Origin: Paractinoplanes ferrugineus
GTDB taxonomy: Bacteria; Actinomycetota; Actinomycetes; Mycobacteriales; Micromonosporaceae
Direction: 5' to 3'
Length of the DNA: 64,000 nt
NCBI RefSeq assembly: GCF_016862195.1
Contig: NZ_BOMM01000008.1
Span: forward strand, 1 to 64,000
Under the pieces are notes generated by a model, which was given only the letters and a program-made list of their open reading frames with translations, was not told where the DNA came from and made no database searches. The translations under genes and the position numbers were made by a program. Positions 19,325 through 27,297 of the stretch are shown in pieces; positions within the stretch are counted from its first letter, which is position 1; each line of letters starts with the position of its first letter.

Positions 19325-19708
19325 CTAAAGGAGGTCTCGCTGGGCCTGGGGGAGGGAGCAAGCCGCCGTGCCGCCGGGGAGCATGTGGCGGTGGTTGGCG
19401 ATCCAGCGGTAGGCGGGCCAGGCGGCCAGCCGGATCGGGGCGAGTTGCAAGGCGCTGCCGGCGAGGTGCCAGGCCCGGCCGGCGTCGCGCAGGAGCAGGG
19501 CTATGGCGTCGGGGCCGGCGGCCTTGGTGGGGGAGTCGTCGATCCACTGGACGGCCTCCTCGCAATCCCGCTGGGTGAGGCCCAGTGCGTCGAGGTCGGC
19601 GAACTGCCAGGGGAGCACCCGGGCGTGGGTGGGGATCCGGCGTTCGATGAAGTCGGCGCACGTGGTGCAGAAGGCGCAGTCGCCGTCGTAGACGAAAGTG
19701 GCGGTCAC
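19325..19708 (-). CDS. DCC1-like thiol-disulfide oxidoreductase (DUF393)
   Basis: A 127-residue protein of the DUF393 group, recognised by the N-terminal VYDGDCAFCTTCADF motif with its CxxC pair. The family has a thioredoxin-like fold and is presumed to handle thiols or disulfides; no substrate is known. It follows the GNAT gene by 4 nt and is probably co-transcribed with it. Confidence 0.87.
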   Translation of the reverse strand: MTATFVYDGDCAFCTTCADFIERRIPTHARVLPWQFADLDALGLTQRDCEEAVQWIDDSPTKAAGPDAIALLLRDAGRAWHLAGSALQLAPIRLAAWPAYRWIANHRHMLPGGTAACSLPQAQRDLL

Positions 19709-19712
19709 GTTT

Positions 19713-20276
19713 TTATTCTGCGCTCAGGGAGACGTGCAGGCGGAGCTGGGGGACGAGCATGTCGTCGACGTCCAGGGCGCGGCCGGCGCCGTCGGGTTCC
19801 CAGCCGGCGGTGGTCAGGAACTTCCGCATCGCCTCGTCCTGTTCGTAGGTCCAGGCGACCGCGTGGGTGAAGGCGTCCTCGCGCCACAGGTCGACGGCGG
19901 CGGACAGCAGGCGGCTGCCGTGGCCGCGGCGGCCCCAGCGGGGCTCGACCAGGATGTCGGTGATGGCCGCGTAGCCGTCGGGGAGGGCCGGCTCCTCGGG
20001 GGCCAGGGCCTGCTCGTCGGCGGGGCCGATGGCGGTGAAGCCGACAATCTCGTTGGCCGATTCGCTCTGCTCGACGGCGATCAGGACGCGGTGGCGTTCC
20101 GACGGCGGGGATTCGATCGCCTCGCCCCAGCCTCGCGCCAGGTAGGCCTCGTCGAGGTTGGCCAGGATGTGCGCGGGGAACATCCGCCGGTAAGCCGTTC
20201 GCCACGTGGAGAGCTGGATGCGGGCGATGGCGCCGGAGTCTTCCGGGCGCGCGGGGCGGACGAAACCGAGTGCCAT
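19713..20276 (-). CDS. GNAT family N-acetyltransferase
   Basis: A 187-residue acetyltransferase. The acetyl-CoA-binding R/Q-x-x-G-x-G/A loop is WGRRGHGSRLL after the ITDILVEPR strand, and the final strand-turn is FLTTAGWEPDG. The acceptor is unknown. Start ATG 20276 has a TAGGCT hexamer (complement of 20284-20289) 7 nt upstream, suggesting a leaderless message. Confidence 0.88.
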   Translation of the reverse strand: MALGFVRPARPEDSGAIARIQLSTWRTAYRRMFPAHILANLDEAYLARGWGEAIESPPSERHRVLIAVEQSESANEIVGFTAIGPADEQALAPEEPALPDGYAAITDILVEPRWGRRGHGSRLLSAAVDLWREDAFTHAVAWTYEQDEAMRKFLTTAGWEPDGAGRALDVDDMLVPQLRLHVSLSAE

Positions 20277-20393
20277 GAACGGGAGCCTACAGAGGCCACG
20301 CGGACCGCGACTCAGCCAGTTGTGCCTCAGGTGTGTGCCGAAATCCGAGTAAACGCTTTCCTGGGCCGTCCACGGGAGCGGCTTGCCCGAGAA

Positions 20394-20416
20394 TTGTCGT
20401 ACCTCTGCTCTAACGT
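20394..20416 (+). promoter_or_regulatory. RecA-NDp-type DNA-damage promoter of the YcaQ-like gene
   Basis: TTGTCGTAC (20394-20402), exactly eight bases, then TAACGT (20411-20416), with the ATG 8 nt further on. This is the layout of the LexA-independent, PafBC-driven mycobacterial promoter (TTGTCRGTG-N8-TAnnnT), and nearly the same 9-mer appears before recA and lhr in this window. Confidence 0.65.
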
Positions 20417-20424
20417 GCTCCTCG

Positions 20425-21642
20425 ATGGCACCCGAACAGCTTTCCGTCGCTCAGGCCCGGCGCATCGCGCTGGCGGCTCAGGGCTTCACCGACCCGCCAC
20501 CGGGCGGCGCGACCGACATGCGCCACCTTCGTCGCGTGCTGCGGCGGCTCCATCTGATCCAGATGGACTCGGTGAATGTGCTGCAGCGCGCCCATTTCAT
20601 GCCGCTCTACAGCCGGCTCGGTCCCTATCCGGTCGACCTGCTCGAGCGGGCGGCCTATCGCAAGCCCCGGGAGCTGTTCGAGTTCTGGGGGCATGAGGCG
20701 TCGCTGATCACGACCGATCTGCAGCCGCTGTTCCGATGGCGGATGGCCCAGGCCGCCGATTTCGCCTGGGGCAGCATGACGCGCATCGTGCGCGAGCAGC
20801 CCGACCTGGTCGCCGACGTGCTCGACGCGGTGCGGCAGCGGGGGCCGATCACGGCCGCCGAGCTCGAGCAGGACACCCCTCGCAACAAGGACAACTGGGG
20901 GTGGAACTGGTCGGTGGTCAAGCAGGCCATGGAGTGGCTGTTCTTCTCCGGGCAGGTGACCGCGGCCGAGCGCACCACGTCGTTCGCCCGGCGCTACGAC
21001 CTGCCCGAGCGGGTGCTGCCGGCGGCGGTGCTCAACGCGCCGACCCCGGCCTATACCGACGCGATCCGGGCGCTGGTCGAGTTGTCCGCCCGGGCGCTGG
21101 GGGTGGCCGCCGAGCGGGAGTTGCGTGACTATTTCCGGCTGCCGGTCGAGGGCTTCAAGCAGGCGGTGGCCGAGCTGGTGGAGGACAAGGTGCTCAGCCC
21201 GGTGTCGGTGCGCGGCTGGAAACCACCGGCCTATCTGCATGCCGAGGCGAAGCTTCCCCGGTGGGTGCGGGCGGCCACCCTGGTCAGCCCGTTCGACCCG
21301 CTGATCTGGGAGCGGGAGCGCACCGAGCGGCTGTTCGACCTCAACTACCGCATCGAGATCTACGTGCCGGCGGCGCAGCGGCTCTACGGCTACTACGTTC
21401 TGCCGTTCCTGCTGGGTGATCGATTCGCCGCCCGGGTCGACCTCAAGGCCGATCGCAAGGCCGGCGTGCTGCGCATCCCGGCGGCGTGGCTCGAGCCGGG
21501 CGCCGACCCCGCCGAGACCGCCGGGGCGCTCGCCGCCGAGCTGCACCGGCTGGCCGGCTGGCTGGGGCTGACGGCGGTGGAGAGCCCGGAGCGGGGCGAC
21601 TTCGCTGGCCCGCTGGCGGCTGCCCTCGCGGGTGTAGCGTGA
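20425..21642 (+). CDS. YcaQ/AlkX-like DNA glycosylase (winged-helix, HTH_42)
   Basis: A 405-residue member of the HTH_42 superfamily of DNA glycosylases that unhook interstrand cross-links and remove bulky alkylated bases. The signature is LIQMDSVNVLQRAHFMPLYSR: its Q-M-D matches the QxD active-site motif of the YcaQ branch (AlkZ has QxQ). FEFWGHEASLI follows, and tandem winged-helix domains fill the middle. ATG 20425 is chosen because homology starts here and the damage-type promoter ends 8 nt before. The stop overlaps the next start (GTGA). Confidence 0.85.
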   Translation: MAPEQLSVAQARRIALAAQGFTDPPPGGATDMRHLRRVLRRLHLIQMDSVNVLQRAHFMPLYSRLGPYPVDLLERAAYRKPRELFEFWGHEASLITTDLQPLFRWRMAQAADFAWGSMTRIVREQPDLVADVLDAVRQRGPITAAELEQDTPRNKDNWGWNWSVVKQAMEWLFFSGQVTAAERTTSFARRYDLPERVLPAAVLNAPTPAYTDAIRALVELSARALGVAAERELRDYFRLPVEGFKQAVAELVEDKVLSPVSVRGWKPPAYLHAEAKLPRWVRAATLVSPFDPLIWERERTERLFDLNYRIEIYVPAAQRLYGYYVLPFLLGDRFAARVDLKADRKAGVLRIPAAWLEPGADPAETAGALAAELHRLAGWLGLTAVESPERGDFAGPLAAALAGVA

Positions 21643-22175
21643 CCGGCATGAACGCGGCACTCGGAGGCCCGGACCTGCCGGCGGTGCAGGGCCCGGCTCT
21701 GCCCCCGGGGTGGTATCCGCCACCCCGCCCCGACCCGGTCACCCGTTTCGTCCAGCGGGTCTGGACCAGGTCGCCGATCTGGGCCGCGCCGGTGGCCATG
21801 CTGGTGTGCATGGGCGGTGCGGTGGGCTACACGCTGGCCACCCATCCGGCCGACGCCGGGGCCGGTGACGCCCCCACCTGCCTGCTGAAATACACCACCG
21901 GGTTCGTCTGCCCGGGGTGCGGCGGCACCCGAGCGGCGTGGTACCTGCTGCACGGCGACATCCCGGCCGCCGCCCGGCACCACCTGCTCTTCACGTTCGC
22001 GGTGCCGTTCCTGCTCTACATGTACGTCGCGTGGGCCGGCAAGCGGCTGTTCAACTGGAAACTGCCGCAGCTCACCATCAGCCCGGGCGTGATGATCGCG
22101 TTCGTGGCGGTGTGGGGCGTCTGGAGCGTCCTGCGTAACCTGCCCTGGGCCCCGTTCACCGCTTTCTACGTCTGA
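21639..22175 (+). CDS. DUF2752 membrane protein
   Basis: A 178-residue protein with three hydrophobic helices. The family hallmark FVCPGCGGTRAAW, with its CPxCG-type cysteines, places it in DUF2752, a small membrane family of unknown function. A proline-rich N-terminal stretch (PPGWYPPPRP) precedes the first helix. GTG 21639 overlaps the glycosylase stop; ATG 21648 is an alternative start. Confidence 0.85.
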   Translation: MTGMNAALGGPDLPAVQGPALPPGWYPPPRPDPVTRFVQRVWTRSPIWAAPVAMLVCMGGAVGYTLATHPADAGAGDAPTCLLKYTTGFVCPGCGGTRAAWYLLHGDIPAAARHHLLFTFAVPFLLYMYVAWAGKRLFNWKLPQLTISPGVMIAFVAVWGVWSVLRNLPWAPFTAFYV

Positions 22176-22201
22176 GCGGTGCGTCCGATAGGTTGTGGGG
22201 T

Positions 22202-23095
22202 ATGACGCACGACCCGCGACCCTTCGGACGGCTGTTGACCGCCATGGTCACCCCGTTCGCCCAGGACGGCTCCCTCGACGCCGAAGGCGCGGCGAAACTG
22301 GCCACCTATCTGGTCGATGAGCAGCGCAACGACGCGCTCGTGATCAGTGGCACCACCGGTGAGTCGCCAACGACCACCGACGCGGAGAAAGACACCCTGC
22401 TCCGCGCGGTCGTCGAGGCGGTCGGCGACCGGGCCCGGGTGGTGGCCGGGGTGGGCACCAACAACACCGCCCACACGGTGGAGCTCGCGCACGCCGCGGA
22501 GAAGGCGGGCGCACACGGGCTCCTGGTGGTGACGCCTTACTACAACAAGCCCCCGCAGGCCGGCGTGGCCAGGCATTTCCTGACCGTGGCCGACTCGGTG
22601 GGCTTGCCGATCATGGTCTACGACATCCCGCACCGGGCCGGCACGGCGGTCGCCACCGAGACCATGTGCCGGATCGCCGACCACGACCGGATCGTGGCGG
22701 TCAAGGACGCCAAGGGTGACCTGATCGCCTCTTCGTGGGTGACCAGCCGCACCGACCTGGCCTATTACTCCGGCGACGACGCGGCCACCCTGCCGCTGCT
22801 CTCGGTCGGCGGAGTCGGGCTGGTCGGCACCTCGACCCACTTCACCGGGCCGATCGCCAAGGAGATGATCGGGGCATACGAGCGGGGCGACGTCGTCGCC
22901 GCGCTGGAACTGCACCGGCAGGCATTGCCGCTGTTCACCGGCATCTTCCGGGCGCCCGGCACCATGCTGGTCAAGGCGGGTCTGCGGGCGAAGGGACTGC
23001 CCGCCGGTCCGGTCCGGTCACCGCTGGTGGAGGCGGGCGACGACGAACTGAACCAGTTGCGCGAGGACGCGGCCGCAGCCGGCATCGTCCTCTGA
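22202..23095 (+). CDS. dapA: 4-hydroxy-tetrahydrodipicolinate synthase
   Basis: DapA condenses pyruvate with aspartate semialdehyde in lysine/DAP synthesis. The 297-residue TIM barrel has the dicarboxylate-binding GTTGES loop, the catalytic tyrosine in TPYYNKPPQAG, IPHRAG, and the Schiff-base lysine in IVAVKDAKGDL. ATG 22202 is chosen: TAGGTT (22189-22194) lies 7 nt upstream, a leaderless pattern. rnj follows after 14 nt, a pairing common in actinobacteria. Confidence 0.96.
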   Translation: MTHDPRPFGRLLTAMVTPFAQDGSLDAEGAAKLATYLVDEQRNDALVISGTTGESPTTTDAEKDTLLRAVVEAVGDRARVVAGVGTNNTAHTVELAHAAEKAGAHGLLVVTPYYNKPPQAGVARHFLTVADSVGLPIMVYDIPHRAGTAVATETMCRIADHDRIVAVKDAKGDLIASSWVTSRTDLAYYSGDDAATLPLLSVGGVGLVGTSTHFTGPIAKEMIGAYERGDVVAALELHRQALPLFTGIFRAPGTMLVKAGLRAKGLPAGPVRSPLVEAGDDELNQLREDAAAAGIVL

Positions 23096-23109
23096 AAAGA
23101 AAGACGCGA

Positions 23110-24798
23110 ATGAGTCAAGCTCACGTGGAGCTGGATCAGCCACCACCGCTGCCGGACGGCGCCCTGCGCGTCATCCCGCTCGGTGGGCTGGGCGCCATCG
23201 GCCGCAACATGACCGTGCTGGAATTCGACGGAAAGTTGCTGATCATCGACTGCGGGGTGCTTTTCCCCGACGTCGAGCAGCCGGGTGTCGATCTGATCCT
23301 GCCCGACTTCAATCCGATCCTCGATCGCCTCGACGACATCCAGGCGATCGTGCTCACCCACGGCCACGAGGACCACATCGGGGCCGTGCCCTACCTTCTC
23401 GCCCACAAGGCGGACATCCCGCTGGTGGGCAGCGAGTTCACGCTCGCGCTGGTCGAGGCCAAGCTGGCCGAGCGGCGCCTGGACCCCTACACGTTGACCG
23501 TGCGGGAGGGCGGCGTCGAGCGGCTCGGCCCGTTCGAGTGCGAGTTCTTCGCGGTCAACCACTCGATCCCGGACGCGCTGGCGGTGGCCGTGCGCACCCC
23601 GGCCGGTCTGGTGCTGCACACCGGCGACTTCAAGATGGACCAGGTGCCGCTGGACGGCCGCATCACCGACCTGGCCGGGTTCGCCCGGCTCGGGGCCGAG
23701 GGTGTCGACCTGCTGCTCTCCGACTCGACGAACGCCGAGGTGCCCGGGTTCGTGGCCCCGGAGCGCGACATCGGCCCGGTGCTCAGCCGGATCTTCGGCA
23801 AGGCCCGCGGCCGGATCATCGTGGCCAGCTTCGCCTCCCACGTGCACCGCGTGCAGCAGGTCTTCGACGCTGCCTGGGAGTACGACCGCAAGGTCGCCCT
23901 GATCGGCCGCTCGATGGTCCGCAACATGGGCATCGCCCGCGACCTCGGCCTGCTGAACGTGCCCGACGGCCTGCTGGTCAGCCTGGACGAGGCCACCAAC
24001 ATGCCGGCCGACGAGATCGTCTTCATGTCGACCGGATCGCAGGGCGAGCCGATGAGCGCGCTCGGCCGGATGGCCACCGGCGACCACCGGCACATCACCA
24101 TCGAGACCGGTGACACGGTCGTGCTTGCCAGCTCGCTGGTGCCGGGCAACGAGACCTCGGTCTACCGGGTGATCAACCGGCTCTCCCGGGCCGGAGCCAC
24201 CGTGATCCACAAGGAGACGGCAAAGGTGCATGTCTCCGGCCATGCCCCGGCCGGCGAGCTGCTGTTCCTGCTCAACGTGGTACGCCCGAGCAACCTCATG
24301 CCGGTGCACGGCGAGTGGCGGCACCTGCGTGCGCACGCCCAGCTCGGCATCGAGTCGGGGGTGGCCGCCGACCGGGTGGTGCTCTGCGAGGACGGTGATG
24401 TCGTCGACCTGGTCGAGGGGCATGCCCGACACGTGGGCCGGGTGTCGAACAGGTACGTCTACGTCGACGGCCTCGCGGTCGGCGACGTCAGCGAGTCGTT
24501 GCTCACCGAGCGGCGCATTCTCGGCGACGGCGGCTTCATCTCGGCCACCGTGGTGATCGACTCGGTCACCGGCAAGGTGGTCGGCGAGCCGAGCATCTCG
24601 GCCAAGGGCTTCAGCGAGGACCCGGAAGCGTTCAGTCCGGTGATCCCGCTGCTCACCGCCGCGTTGCACCGGTCGGCCGAGGACGGCATCACCGACCCCC
24701 ACCAGCTTCAGCAGGTGGTGCGCCGGACGGTCGGCCGCTGGGTGAACGACGCGTACCGGCGCCGGCCGATGATCGTGCCGACTGTCGTAGAAGTCTGA
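23110..24798 (+). CDS. rnj: Ribonuclease J
   Basis: RNase J is a metallo-beta-lactamase/beta-CASP enzyme with endonuclease and 5'-3' exonuclease activity in mRNA decay and rRNA maturation. The 562-residue protein has the zinc motif THGHEDHIGA, the HTGDFKMD motif, SDSTNAEVPGF, the beta-CASP SASH equivalent in VASFASHVHRVQQ, and HVSGHAPAGELL. The length matches the family. No other RNase J or RNase E is visible here; pnp lies about 9 kb upstream. Confidence 0.96.
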   Translation: MSQAHVELDQPPPLPDGALRVIPLGGLGAIGRNMTVLEFDGKLLIIDCGVLFPDVEQPGVDLILPDFNPILDRLDDIQAIVLTHGHEDHIGAVPYLLAHKADIPLVGSEFTLALVEAKLAERRLDPYTLTVREGGVERLGPFECEFFAVNHSIPDALAVAVRTPAGLVLHTGDFKMDQVPLDGRITDLAGFARLGAEGVDLLLSDSTNAEVPGFVAPERDIGPVLSRIFGKARGRIIVASFASHVHRVQQVFDAAWEYDRKVALIGRSMVRNMGIARDLGLLNVPDGLLVSLDEATNMPADEIVFMSTGSQGEPMSALGRMATGDHRHITIETGDTVVLASSLVPGNETSVYRVINRLSRAGATVIHKETAKVHVSGHAPAGELLFLLNVVRPSNLMPVHGEWRHLRAHAQLGIESGVAADRVVLCEDGDVVDLVEGHARHVGRVSNRYVYVDGLAVGDVSESLLTERRILGDGGFISATVVIDSVTGKVVGEPSISAKGFSEDPEAFSPVIPLLTAALHRSAEDGITDPHQLQQVVRRTVGRWVNDAYRRRPMIVPTVVEV

Positions 24799-24893
24799 TT
24801 CACAGCAATCTTTTTCAACCATCCACATCCGAGGTCCGTATCTCAGGTCACGGTGCCGCCCCCACGGCACCCGTGGCGAGGGGAGTACCTCAG

Positions 24894-26417
24894 ATGCAGC
24901 GCAGCAGGATCGCCGTGGCGGCGGCGGTCGTGGCGGCGGCCGGAGCGGCAGTGGCTTTCACCCTGCCCTCCATGGCCGGCACCGCACCGTCTGCCGGCAA
25001 GGCCGCGTCCGCGAAGTCCGACGTGGCCCCGCAGATCCTTGCGGCCATGGCCCGGGACCTCGGCGTGGACAGCGACCAGGCGGCAGCCCGCCTCAAACGA
25101 TCGGCCTGGGCGAGTGGGGTTTCGGCCAAACTCCGGGCCCAGACCGGCGCCGATTTCGGCGGGGCGTGGCTGGCGACCGACGGCACCACGCTGAAGATCG
25201 CGGTCACCGACTCCGGTTCGGTGGCGGCGGTGAAGCAGGCCGGTGCGGTCCCGGTGCTGGTCAAGCGCAGCGAGCAGGCGCTGGTTTCGGCCAAGGAGAA
25301 GCTCGACGCGGCCGACGCGGGCAAGCGCATCACCGGTTGGTACGTGGACGTGGCGACGAACAAGGTCGTCGTGGTGGCCACTCCGGGTGCGGCGGACGCG
25401 GCCAGGCAATGGGCGACCAACGCCGGCGTCAAGAGCGACGCCGTCACCGTGAAGACCAGCTCGGCCAGGCCGAAGACGCTTGCCGACATCCGGGGCGCCG
25501 ACGCGTACTTCATCGCGGTCGACGGCGGCACCGCGCGGTGCTCGGTCGGTTTCTCGGTGGAGGGCGGTTTCGTGACCGCCGGCCACTGCGGCGCGGTCGG
25601 TGACAAGACGTTCGCCAACGCCCAGGGCACGGCCCAGGGCACGGTGGCGGCGTCGGTCTTCCCGGGCAACGCCGACATGGGCTTCGTCAAGGTCGGCGCG
25701 GGCTTCACGCCGCGCGCCGTGGTCAACGACTTCGAGGGCAACGAACTGCCGGTGGCCGGCAGCACCGAGGCCCCGGTCGGCGCGGCGATCTGCCGCTCCG
25801 GTTCGACGACCGGCACCCGCTGCGGCTCGATCCTCGCCAAGAACCAGACGGTGGTCTACCCGGAGGGCCAGGTCACCGGCCTCACCCGGACCAACGTCTG
25901 CGCCGAGGGCGGCGACTCGGGCGGCCCGTGGCTCTCCGGCGACCAGGCCCAGGGCGTCACCTCCGGCGGTTCCGGCGACTGCACGGTCGGCGGCGAGACG
26001 TTCTTCCAGCCGGTCAACGAGATCCTGGCGACCGACAACCTGACCCTGGTCACCCAGGAGGGCAGCGGTGCGGGCGGCGGCGAGGCCACCGACTCGGCCG
26101 AGTCGGCCGGTGACTGCACCGACCAGCAGGTCGCCCGGACCGGCGACATCCAGGCCGGTGCCGCGCAGGCCCAGCCGAACGGCGGGGCCTTCCGGGCCAA
26201 CGCCGGCCGGCAGACCGCCTGCCTCGACGCCCCGGCCGGGGCCGACTTCGACCTGGCCCTGCAGCGCCTCACCGACCGCGGCTTCCGCACGGTCGCCGAG
26301 GCCACCGGCAACGGCGACAAGACCCTGAGCGCGAACGTGCGCTCCGGCACCTACCGGTACGTGGTGGTGGCGTCGGCCGGCGCCGGTGCGTACACCCTGG
26401 GGTTCAGCGCCCCCTGA
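24894..26417 (+). CDS. Secreted chymotrypsin-fold serine protease (S1E, streptogrisin/alpha-lytic type)
   Basis: A 507-residue pre-pro-protease. A signal peptide (about 1-30) is followed by an alpha-lytic-type prodomain (about 50-195) and the protease with His231 (TAGHCG), Asp261 (GNADMGF) and Ser342 (GGDSGGPW); paired cysteines around His231 and Ser342 fit the family disulfides. A ~100-residue C-terminal domain after residue 400 resembles a pre-peptidase C-terminal (PPC) beta domain. ATG 24894 has GGGGAG 9 nt upstream. A hairpin terminator follows the gene. Confidence 0.93.
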   Translation: MQRSRIAVAAAVVAAAGAAVAFTLPSMAGTAPSAGKAASAKSDVAPQILAAMARDLGVDSDQAAARLKRSAWASGVSAKLRAQTGADFGGAWLATDGTTLKIAVTDSGSVAAVKQAGAVPVLVKRSEQALVSAKEKLDAADAGKRITGWYVDVATNKVVVVATPGAADAARQWATNAGVKSDAVTVKTSSARPKTLADIRGADAYFIAVDGGTARCSVGFSVEGGFVTAGHCGAVGDKTFANAQGTAQGTVAASVFPGNADMGFVKVGAGFTPRAVVNDFEGNELPVAGSTEAPVGAAICRSGSTTGTRCGSILAKNQTVVYPEGQVTGLTRTNVCAEGGDSGGPWLSGDQAQGVTSGGSGDCTVGGETFFQPVNEILATDNLTLVTQEGSGAGGGEATDSAESAGDCTDQQVARTGDIQAGAAQAQPNGGAFRANAGRQTACLDAPAGADFDLALQRLTDRGFRTVAEATGNGDKTLSANVRSGTYRYVVVASAGAGAYTLGFSAP

Positions 26418-26422
26418 CGGCC

Positions 26423-26464
26423 ACGACGGCTGCCACCCCTCCTGCCGGGGGTGACAGCCGTCGT
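26423..26464 (+). terminator. Terminator after the protease gene
   Basis: ACGACGGCTG (26423-26432) pairs with CAGCCGTCGT (26455-26464), extended inward by CACCCC/GGGGTG past one mismatch. Its last base is shared with the -10 hexamer of the next gene. Confidence 0.8.
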
Positions 26465-26475
26465 ACCGTGAACGG

Positions 26476-26892
26476 GTGATGTTCTGGGAAGCCGTCGTCG
26501 GTGTCGCCGTGGCCGCGCATTTCGCGTTTCTGGCCCTGGGCATTCTCGGCGGCTTCGCCGCGTGGCGCCGGCCGTGGCTGCTGTGGCTGCAGATCGCGGC
26601 GGCCGGCTGGCTCGTGCTGGTGGTGGCGGCGAGCCTGCCCTGCCCGCTCACCTGGGTCGAGGACCGGGGCCGAGCGCACGCCGGCTGGCCCGCGCACACC
26701 GGCGGCTTCCTCGACAACCACGTGGCCGGCGTCTTCTATCCGGTCGGGCACGAGCGGGCGGCGCAGGCCGTGGCCGCGCTGGTGGTGCTCAGCTCATGGG
26801 TGGGTGCTGCCGTAGCAGCGCGACGGCGTCGGAGAGCTGACAGCCCGTCGCGATCCCGCAGATCATCACCTGATCGAGCTGTTCGTCGCTGA
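26476..26892 (+). CDS. DUF2784 membrane protein
   Basis: A 138-residue protein with three to four helices. HFAFLALGILGGFAAWRRPW and PCPLTWVEDRGR are the DUF2784 signatures; the family has no known function. TACCGT (26464-26469) lies 6 nt before GTG 26476; ATG 26479 is next. The basic tail (RRRRRADSPSRSRRS) extends 104 bp into the convergent YbjN gene, so the last residues may be a read-through of a once shorter gene. Confidence 0.8.
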   Translation: MMFWEAVVGVAVAAHFAFLALGILGGFAAWRRPWLLWLQIAAAGWLVLVVAASLPCPLTWVEDRGRAHAGWPAHTGGFLDNHVAGVFYPVGHERAAQAVAALVVLSSWVGAAVAARRRRRADSPSRSRRSSPDRAVRR

Positions 26893-27211
26893 CGCCGTGC
26901 TCCCAGTCGGCCAGCACCTCGCCGATGACGTTGACCACACCGTCGTCCTGGATGTGGACGTAGGCCTTGGGCCAGAGCCGGTCGTGGTTCCAGGAGTTGC
27001 AGAACTCGTAGAGCCTGGTCACCTCCTCCATCCCGAAGACGTGCTGCACCATGGCGCGCACCTGGAGCATCTCGCCGTGGTCGCCGATCTGGAAGAAATA
27101 GATGAGGTTGCCCTGGAAGTTGCCGACCACATCGCCGTCGGCATCGACCATGTAGGTGTAACCGTGCTTGTCCAGCACCGACTTGATCATTTCGTGGGTC
27201 AAAGCCTGCAC
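26789..27211 (-). CDS. YbjN domain-containing protein
   Basis: A 140-residue soluble protein with the YbjN fold pattern: LDKHGYTYMVDADGDVVGNF, the FQIGDHGEMLQVRA strand pair and the NSWNHDRLWPKAYVH segment. YbjN proteins resemble type III secretion chaperones and are linked to stress responses, but the actinobacterial role is unknown. The start is GTG 27211, with TAGGCT on the minus strand 7 nt upstream. Confidence 0.88.
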   Translation of the reverse strand: MQALTHEMIKSVLDKHGYTYMVDADGDVVGNFQGNLIYFFQIGDHGEMLQVRAMVQHVFGMEEVTRLYEFCNSWNHDRLWPKAYVHIQDDGVVNVIGEVLADWEHGVSDEQLDQVMICGIATGCQLSDAVALLRQHPPMS

Positions 27212-27297
27212 GCGCCCTAGCCTAGGCCGCCGTCGCCGGGAAAGAGGGCCTGCGCGCCTTCACGTTCGCTGTGCGTATCGACGCTACGGTGTAACGC

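Noticed and set aside
22765..24870. A 701-codon minus-strand frame over dapA/rnj
   Set aside because: Antisense shadow of two well-identified enzymes, His/Asp/Arg-rich with no domain.
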